Source: Solibacillus sp. FSL W7-1436
GTDB lineage: Bacteria; Bacillota; Bacilli; Bacillales_A; Planococcaceae
Assembly: GCF_038007305.1 (NCBI RefSeq)
Contig: NZ_JBBOWV010000001.1
Coordinates: forward strand, 1,127,501-1,191,500
Length of the DNA stretch: 64,000 nt
Direction: 5' to 3'
The notes beneath the pieces were generated by a model that ran no database searches, had not been told where the DNA came from, and saw nothing but the letters and a program-made list of their open reading frames with translations. Positions 58,581 to 64,000 of the stretch are shown here, in pieces; position 1 is the first letter of the stretch; every line of letters starts with the position of its first letter. Made by a program: the position numbers and the translations under genes.

Positions 58581-60467
58581 TTAATTATTAGTGGATTCAT
58601 ACTCAGTTACCCTAAGCGAAATATACCGTTTAACTTCACCCGAAACCGTCGGTCGAAGCCCTGCCTTTTTGTATATTTTCCATTCGATAATTGGTTCACC
58701 CTCTTCTTTTAACTTTTTTATGCAGAATTCGATACGCCTTTTTTGAAAGGTTACTACATCCTCTGAAACTTTACGGATAAAATCCATCGTTTTTGGTAGC
58801 TTGTCCGCTTTCTTCTGTAATAACGAAAATCGGTTTATTTCCTTTCCGAGAGAAGTTATTGTGATTCTTGTAGGTTTATCAGTAGCAACATCCCAACTTT
58901 GAACCACTTTCTTTAAAGCATTCACCATTTCTTCATCTCTATTTTCCCAGTCCACTCGGTAATTAGGAGGCAGAACTCTTTTCTTACTTGGCGAGAATTC
59001 ATTTAACCACTCTCGGTCGTTTCGATACAAAAAGGCATAAACATCTGGTACCAATCTTCTGAGTTCCGTTTTCGACTTTTCAGGATATGACGTTTGAGTT
59101 TCCAACCATTTATTCTTTCTTTCAGCAAGCTGATTTTCATATTCTTCAGAAGGAATATTAGTGTTTTTCTTTTTATTTTTGGGAGATTTCCAAGGAACAA
59201 TCAACTCCAACTCGGCAGCGTATTTTTTGACTGTTGCACGATCAGCATGCAAATCTCTCGAAATCTCTGTAAGTGATTTACCCTCACTCACTAATTCAGT
59301 TAGTTTCCCTTTCCAAACATGTCCATATTCTTTAATCCTGCCAATTCGATATTTGTCTGCCGATATTTTATCGGGTCCTTTTCTTGAATAAATAAAACCA
59401 CAGTCACATCGAAAGGTTCCAACTGGCTTCCTCGTATCGTAGTCGATTGTTATTGTTAACTCTTTAACAACAGACTTCTGAAAATTTGAGCAAGCTACAT
59501 TCAAACATAACCACGGAGCTTTATCAAAGGGCTGATACTTATTTTTATCTAATAAATGATCCAAATTGGTATCTAGAAATAACATGACTAATAAATGCCG
59601 AATCGGGTGAAAGGATTTACGGTGCTTTTGGAATATCATAGTAAGCCAATCAGTTTCTTCTAATACAACCGTAGATTGTAAAAGTTCCAAGCAACGCTCA
59701 GAGAATTTCGCCCTAAAGCTGGTGTATAATCGATTTCGTTTTAAAATGCCATTTGAAGTTGCATAGTCATTTTGCTTTAAAAACTCTTTATATTTTTGCT
59801 GCAACGTGTTATTCGTTTTTTGAAGATGACTGTTTATTAATAACGCATAAGATGCTTTTGCAATTTCTAATAACAATTGAACTTCATCTTCCTTTAATCC
59901 ATCGGTATTCATTTTTTTCCTTTCTACCGTTGAAGTTGCAATTACATACTCATGCTGATTGATAGCCTTGGTAGAAACAACTGTTTCTTCTAAAACCGTT
60001 TCATGTTTAGGACAAATATAAACACCTGGACATTGATGAATACGACGCCAATACGTTTCGCCACAAGTATTCATATCTTCTTTGATACAATCACTACATA
60101 CCCAAAGGTGAGATTTTAATTTCACATTACTTGCTGAAACGCCTATGCGAGTATGAATCGTGCTACCCTTATTGCCAATCATGGATTGCTTTACTTGATC
60201 AGCTTGCTTTGGTAATAAAAAAGCAGCATAATACGGATACATTGTATGATTGAAAATTAACTGATCCGTATTCCAATAAGACCCTGTTTGATTGAGTAAT
60301 ATGTTTAAGTTTGCTGGTAAATCCCAAACTGATCTAATTGTCCTTTTTCCAAACAGTTCTTCAGTTGTCACTTTAGGACTTATATTTCCAGACCTAACAT
60401 GGTACCTTGCTAGAACACTATACAATAATTCGTCAGGATACGGCGTTGGAAACCAATTCAACATCAT
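58581..60467 (-). CDS. tnsD: TnsD/TniQ-family target-selection protein of the Tn7-like element
   Basis: About 628 residues. The N-terminal TniQ domain reads MLNWFPTPYPDELLYSVLAR then HVRSGN..., with a zinc site from Cys126-x2-Cys129 and Cys148/Cys154/His157 (numbering from the ATG at 60473). A second zinc-like segment follows further on (CLNVACSNFQ...FRCDCGFIYS). Then there is a helix-turn-helix (EISRDLHADRATVKKYAAELEL), and a long C-terminal DNA-binding part. In Tn7 such a protein binds one chromosomal site and recruits TnsC. It overlaps tnsC by about 35 nt; ATG at 60467 or 60464 gives the best spacing to GGGAGG. The target gene is not in the window. Confidence 0.88.
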   Translation of the reverse strand: MMLNWFPTPYPDELLYSVLARYHVRSGNISPKVTTEELFGKRTIRSVWDLPANLNILLNQTGSYWNTDQLIFNHTMYPYYAAFLLPKQADQVKQSMIGNKGSTIHTRIGVSASNVKLKSHLWVCSDCIKEDMNTCGETYWRRIHQCPGVYICPKHETVLEETVVSTKAINQHEYVIATSTVERKKMNTDGLKEDEVQLLLEIAKASYALLINSHLQKTNNTLQQKYKEFLKQNDYATSNGILKRNRLYTSFRAKFSERCLELLQSTVVLEETDWLTMIFQKHRKSFHPIRHLLVMLFLDTNLDHLLDKNKYQPFDKAPWLCLNVACSNFQKSVVKELTITIDYDTRKPVGTFRCDCGFIYSRKGPDKISADKYRIGRIKEYGHVWKGKLTELVSEGKSLTEISRDLHADRATVKKYAAELELIVPWKSPKNKKKNTNIPSEEYENQLAERKNKWLETQTSYPEKSKTELRRLVPDVYAFLYRNDREWLNEFSPSKKRVLPPNYRVDWENRDEEMVNALKKVVQSWDVATDKPTRITITSLGKEINRFSLLQKKADKLPKTMDFIRKVSEDVVTFQKRRIEFCIKKLKEEGEPIIEWKIYKKAGLRPTVSGEVKRYISLRVTEYESTNN

Positions 60468-62142
60468 CTTCATCCTCCCAGAACTCGTCTAATGGTTGTT
60501 TAATAATAGCTTTATCCAAAAAGTATTCATGAACAGACTTTTTCTTTTTCCTTGCTTCTTGCATTAATTGAATCAAGTAATTTTCGCTTGTTGTTTTTGC
60601 TTTCTTTTTCACAGCTTTGCTTTCCGCCTTCATTTCATCCTTGTCAATTAGGAGTTTTACTGTTTCTTTTAGCAACGTCGGTTTTTCGACATCTTCTCCA
60701 AAGTTGTTTAATACGCTTTTTACAGCACGCTCAATTTCCTTTGGTTCAAAATCCATTGATAATAATTGCAAAGTCATATCTTCTAAAAGAGATTGCTTCA
60801 TTTTTTGTCGTTTCTGCTGTTGCAATTTCTTTTGAATGCGAATTTTTTCTTGCAAGTCAACGGAAGCTTTGTATCTTTCCATTTCTTCATCTATATCAAT
60901 GGGACGAATATCCTCATACTTGGCAATTTCACTTGGAATACCTGACTTCAAAGCATCTAACATTGGTTTAACCAATCGCAGACTATCTTTCGCCACTTGT
61001 TGGATTATTTTCTTGCTTATTTTTTCTGTGCCAGTCGAAATTGCACTGACCTGAGATAGCATAAAAAGTTTGATTGCAATATCAATAATCCCTTGACTCT
61101 CTTCGTATAAAAAATCACTGAGTTCTTCAGTCAAAGGTGTGTAATCAGCTGTCCATTGATACTCCCACATCCCCTCCAAAAATAACTCCCATGACGTATC
61201 TTTTGGCATTTGTGACCAGACCATATCTCCCTGACCGCTTCCCCGTCTTGCTTGACGAAACTCACTTTGCAAAATAGAAATCGCTTTATTGGTACCAACC
61301 ATTAAAACAGGAATGCCGATGGTGTTCACCAGCGTGACAAAAAAGTTTAGCATTTTATCCGAACCGCCACTTTTACTAAGGCTGAGGTGCTGAATTTCAT
61401 CAATAATGAGTAATCCAACCCCATGCAGGCTTGCAAGGTGTGCCATTCGTTGAAGCATTAAATCAGTCGTATTTCGCTGAGCACCGAACTTATTTAAATA
61501 GTTGGAACCTAATAATCGGTCTAATTCTGAAAAAAAGCTAATACATAGCCCTTTCAATGATCCATCAAAAGGGCACTCTAACTTCATCCAACTAATTTGT
61601 GTGAAAATAAACGGTTTTCCCTTATAGTCACGGTGCTTAATCAATTGCGGGTAAAAAGATAAAACCCGTTCAATTGCCGTTGATTTCCCAATACCCGAAA
61701 GACCAATAATCGTAAATCCAGCTGCTGTTCGTTTCACCTCGGTTTGATAGTTTTTTAAAAATTTCCCTGCTTTTATCGCTTGATAACTCTCATGCACCCG
61801 CATGACTTCTTCTCTCTTCATTGGGTTTCGGTGCAAGTATCCTTGACGAATGGCTCTTGAAATGCGTTGTTCTAAATCTAAGTGCGTTTCAAATGGTTGA
61901 AAGTATTGAAATAATCTCTGGACACAATGAAAACGATAATTAGGGTTTAGAACACGTTCTTTTTCATCAAACGATGGAAAAACTGATAATTGTTCGATTA
62001 CTTCATCCTCCGTAAATATTGGCGGCAGTGCCTCAATTAAAGGATTAGATTCATAATCTTGTACAATTTGTTCACTATATATAGCGTCTACTATTTCTTT
62101 TCCGTACAACAGTTGCCTATCATTAGTGACTAACTCTTGCAT
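60433..62142 (-). CDS. tnsC: TnsC-type AAA+ ATPase of the Tn7-like element
   Basis: A 569-residue AAA+ regulator that links target choice to the transposase. Walker A is GLSGIGKST (147-155), Walker B LLIIDEIQHL (244-253). A sensor-like region FRQARRGSGQGDMVW follows, as in Tn7 TnsC. The C-terminus is Lys-rich, likely contacting TnsA/TnsB. The ATG at 62142 has AAGGAG 10 nt upstream. Its start lies inside the tnsB end and its end inside the tnsD start, so the three are translated as an operon. Confidence 0.92.
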   Translation of the reverse strand: MQELVTNDRQLLYGKEIVDAIYSEQIVQDYESNPLIEALPPIFTEDEVIEQLSVFPSFDEKERVLNPNYRFHCVQRLFQYFQPFETHLDLEQRISRAIRQGYLHRNPMKREEVMRVHESYQAIKAGKFLKNYQTEVKRTAAGFTIIGLSGIGKSTAIERVLSFYPQLIKHRDYKGKPFIFTQISWMKLECPFDGSLKGLCISFFSELDRLLGSNYLNKFGAQRNTTDLMLQRMAHLASLHGVGLLIIDEIQHLSLSKSGGSDKMLNFFVTLVNTIGIPVLMVGTNKAISILQSEFRQARRGSGQGDMVWSQMPKDTSWELFLEGMWEYQWTADYTPLTEELSDFLYEESQGIIDIAIKLFMLSQVSAISTGTEKISKKIIQQVAKDSLRLVKPMLDALKSGIPSEIAKYEDIRPIDIDEEMERYKASVDLQEKIRIQKKLQQQKRQKMKQSLLEDMTLQLLSMDFEPKEIERAVKSVLNNFGEDVEKPTLLKETVKLLIDKDEMKAESKAVKKKAKTTSENYLIQLMQEARKKKKSVHEYFLDKAIIKQPLDEFWEDEDDVELVSNAVS

Positions 62143-64000
62143 TCTTTAATTTCTCCTTTTGCTTTTGACGTAATAATTCAATCTTTGAAACGCTTTGTTG
62201 GGTAATTGTTTCTTCCATAATCGGTTCAGGTACATCGGGTTGTTCCAGTCGATTTGCATCTGCTAATAAAAAGGTTTCTGCTTTACGCTTTACTTCTTTT
62301 TCTATTGAGCGATTTTCACGAATTCCTTTTACTTTTTGATTATTGCTCAGATCAATTTTTTCTTGATTTAGAGATTTCTGTGCCTTTTGGACAATGTGTT
62401 CAATATCACTTGCTAAATCAACTTTGTTTTGTGTTTCTTCATGTGCAAACTGTTGTTTCTTTAACAATTCGTAAGCAAAGTAATACTCCACTTCTTCCAT
62501 TGTCTTACCTGCGTATTTCTTATGATGGTCTAACAATGTGGCTACTTCATAACTTTTACCATCTTCACTCGGCAAATAAATACGGGACATGTCGCGTGGA
62601 TCGTAACAAATTGGAATTTGCCAACTCTTTTCTCTTGCCTCCCCAAACCAATTCTCTTTCAATGCTGTATCGCTACTAAAACGCATTTTCTTAAACTCAA
62701 TTCCTTTATACGTTACACGGGCATTTGCGGTCGGTAGCAAATGCAGTTTCACAATATCTTCTGAGTACGAACGAAGTTTACCAGAGCGATTCTTAATACC
62801 CCAATTCCACAATTCTCGTGGAATAAGTGAGATTTCATCTTGAATCATCATTTCATCCTGATTGTAATTTTTTAACCAATGATGATTGTTATGATGGAGA
62901 ACGCATTTGATGATAACGCTGGTAAATTCCTCTAATGTTAACGTTGCATCTAATCGGTAATCTCTATCTCCTCTAACTCTTACATCTGTGTCCACAACGC
63001 CAGGAAGAAATGGTTTGATACCAGTTATATTAATGATTCTGAAATGTTGCTCAACTATTCCTTTCCAATCTGCTCGATATGGCGGTGTATTCTCTACCTT
63101 TATATTAAAAGCAGAGATAAGACGCTCAACATTGTAGCCTTCCAATTCGCCACGGTCAGCAAGGAATGTCTGGGGTAGGTAATGACAAGCCCATTCTTCC
63201 TTTTCAATCTCAATACTGTATTGTCTACAATACGAAACTTTATCACTAGCGGTATTAGCAAGTGCCATCATTGCTCCAAACCAAGATGGTCCCTCAAGCC
63301 CGACATATAATCCAACCACCATACGGCTAAACACATCAATCACTACATAAATGACAGGACGACCAATAATCCAGTTCCGATTAAATGAACTAACAATATA
63401 AACATCTGCAACTGTTGCATCAATTTGATATTTCGTTCCTGGTCCATATAAATCACCAACTGAAGTACCTAATACAGCCCGATGGTTTAATTCATATTTT
63501 CGGTTTCCTTTTCGGTTACGAATTTTTTCTTCAGATTGATAAGTCTTTTCGTACCAATATCGGAACTGTCTAAAAGAGGGGATTTGATCTTGGTCTAACA
63601 GAATGGGTTTCTTTACACCATTATCATAACGATAATCTGCCACAAAGAAGGTTTTAAGTATTAAATCATACGTCGTGGCTAAAGAATTTTTTTTAACGGT
63701 ATGATAAAACCTTTTCACGCCAACTTCAAACGTTCTTTTAATTTCATCAGTGACAATAACTCCTTTTCCGATTATCGTTTCAAACTTTCTTCGTCTCCCG
63801 TTTTTCTGATCTTTATAAGTTTTCTCTTTCCCTCTACCTCCAGAGTTCGTATAATTAGGTAACAATGCGCTTTTTACTTTGCCTCTTTGCCAATACTGAA
63901 CCATGTACTTATAAAACAATCGTTTGTTTTTTCCTGTGTTTTCAACTGAGAAACGAACAAGCTGACCCCTTTTATCTCTTTCATATATATCTGGTTCTTG
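62123..64000 (-). CDS. tnsB: TnsB-type DDE transposase, N-terminus beyond the window
   Basis: The frame is open to the right edge, 27 codons beyond a TTG at 63919 (the sequence before it reads ...VRFSVENTGKNKRLFYKYM), so the start is outside. The DDE integrase core is clear: Asp in YQIDATVADVYIVSS (residue 167 counted from 63919), Asp in FLADRGELEGYN (255) and Glu in DWKGIVEQHF (290). A C-terminal beta-barrel and Lys/Gln-rich tail follow. It joins the transposon ends to the target and binds the left-end repeats. tnsA is expected to the right. Confidence 0.9.
   Translation of the reverse strand, partial: QEPDIYERDKRGQLVRFSVENTGKNKRLFYKYMVQYWQRGKVKSALLPNYTNSGGRGKEKTYKDQKNGRRRKFETIIGKGVIVTDEIKRTFEVGVKRFYHTVKKNSLATTYDLILKTFFVADYRYDNGVKKPILLDQDQIPSFRQFRYWYEKTYQSEEKIRNRKGNRKYELNHRAVLGTSVGDLYGPGTKYQIDATVADVYIVSSFNRNWIIGRPVIYVVIDVFSRMVVGLYVGLEGPSWFGAMMALANTASDKVSYCRQYSIEIEKEEWACHYLPQTFLADRGELEGYNVERLISAFNIKVENTPPYRADWKGIVEQHFRIINITGIKPFLPGVVDTDVRVRGDRDYRLDATLTLEEFTSVIIKCVLHHNNHHWLKNYNQDEMMIQDEISLIPRELWNWGIKNRSGKLRSYSEDIVKLHLLPTANARVTYKGIEFKKMRFSSDTALKENWFGEAREKSWQIPICYDPRDMSRIYLPSEDGKSYEVATLLDHHKKYAGKTMEEVEYYFAYELLKKQQFAHEETQNKVDLASDIEHIVQKAQKSLNQEKIDLSNNQKVKGIRENRSIEKEVKRKAETFLLADANRLEQPDVPEPIMEETITQQSVSKIELLRQKQKEKLKNARVSH

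Larger units (their letters stand above)
57331..64000 (-). mobile_element. Tn7-like transposon (left end to window edge, incomplete)
   Basis: The element starts at 57331 with TGTTCAAA and a TnsB-site-like repeat, and runs off the right edge. It contains a PIN-domain gene pair, tnsD/tniQ, tnsC and partial tnsB, with tnsA expected beyond. In Tn7 the end starts TGT and the first TnsB site begins 8 bp later, exactly the arrangement here. A 5-bp target duplication would be GCGAA (57326-57330). Order and content are those of a TnsD-guided (attachment-site) Tn7 relative. Confidence 0.85.

Overview
The window looks like a chromosomal segment of a low-GC, Gram-positive, spore-former-like member of the Bacillales. 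It most resembles the Planococcaceae (Solibacillus/Lysinibacillus type). The reasons are strong AGGAGG-type ribosome binding sites, sigma-A promoters, several S-layer-homology (SLH) surface proteins, and close resemblance of many products to Bacillus proteins (AhpC/AhpF, BmrC/BmrD, YfkJ, RlmA, YfmS, signal peptidase I). This assignment comes from reading the proteins, not from a database search. No rRNA, tRNA or CRISPR array was seen.

Layout. 0-3 kb: a minus-strand operon rlmA - SDR - plsC - LMW phosphatase. 3.08-4.94 kb: a complete group IIC intron inserted behind a terminator. 5-10.7 kb: NERD protein, YjjG-like nucleotidase, TSUP exporter, DinB protein, deoxyinosine glycosylase, YtcJ-like amidohydrolase, GerMN-like lipoprotein. 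10.8-14.8 kb: a leader region (sigma-A promoter, 32-aa leader peptide, two tandem terminators, 18-aa peptide) followed by a BmrC/BmrD-type heterodimeric multidrug ABC exporter. 14.8-18.9 kb: MMPL exporter divergent from a MerR regulator with a B12-binding-like domain, then two small genes. 18.9-22 kb: ahpC-ahpF with a PerR box, an orphan PerR-like box, and two tandem 40-codon genes. 22-31.9 kb: DUF948 protein, SLH-NlpC/P60 hydrolase, MerR-ABC pair, PadR-HAAS/DUF4097 pair, oxidoreductase and PH-like proteins. 31.9-44.9 kb: PAS-GGDEF-EAL protein, acetyltransferases, M20 hydrolase, signal peptidase, XRE regulator, sugar dehydrogenase lipoprotein, NUDIX, soluble chemoreceptor, SLH protein, and a deletion scar joining an MFS gene to an M20 gene. 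44.9-55.2 kb: two LysR-transporter divergent pairs, an SLH protein, PsiE, methyltransferase, APH-fold kinase, ZIP transporter and a MacB-type ABC pair.

55.4-64.0 kb is the mobile region. A second copy of the IIC intron, identical wherever I compared it, lies next to the left end of a Tn7-like transposon. The element runs off the right edge and carries tnsB (partial), tnsC and a tnsD/tniQ gene. It also carries a small two-gene PIN-domain (toxin-antitoxin-like) cargo beside the end. The left end starts with TGT at 57331 and holds three TnsB-site-like direct repeats that match the Tn7 consensus style. It abuts the stem of a terminator hairpin. I infer that the element inserted into the terminator of a gene lying beyond the right edge, as Tn7 does behind glmS, and that the IIC intron then used the displaced terminator as its own target.

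Other items of interest are two inverted copies of a ~250-bp structured repeat whose stems carry compensatory changes, the ABC-exporter attenuator, the orphan PerR box with a possible small RNA, and the tandem micro-genes.
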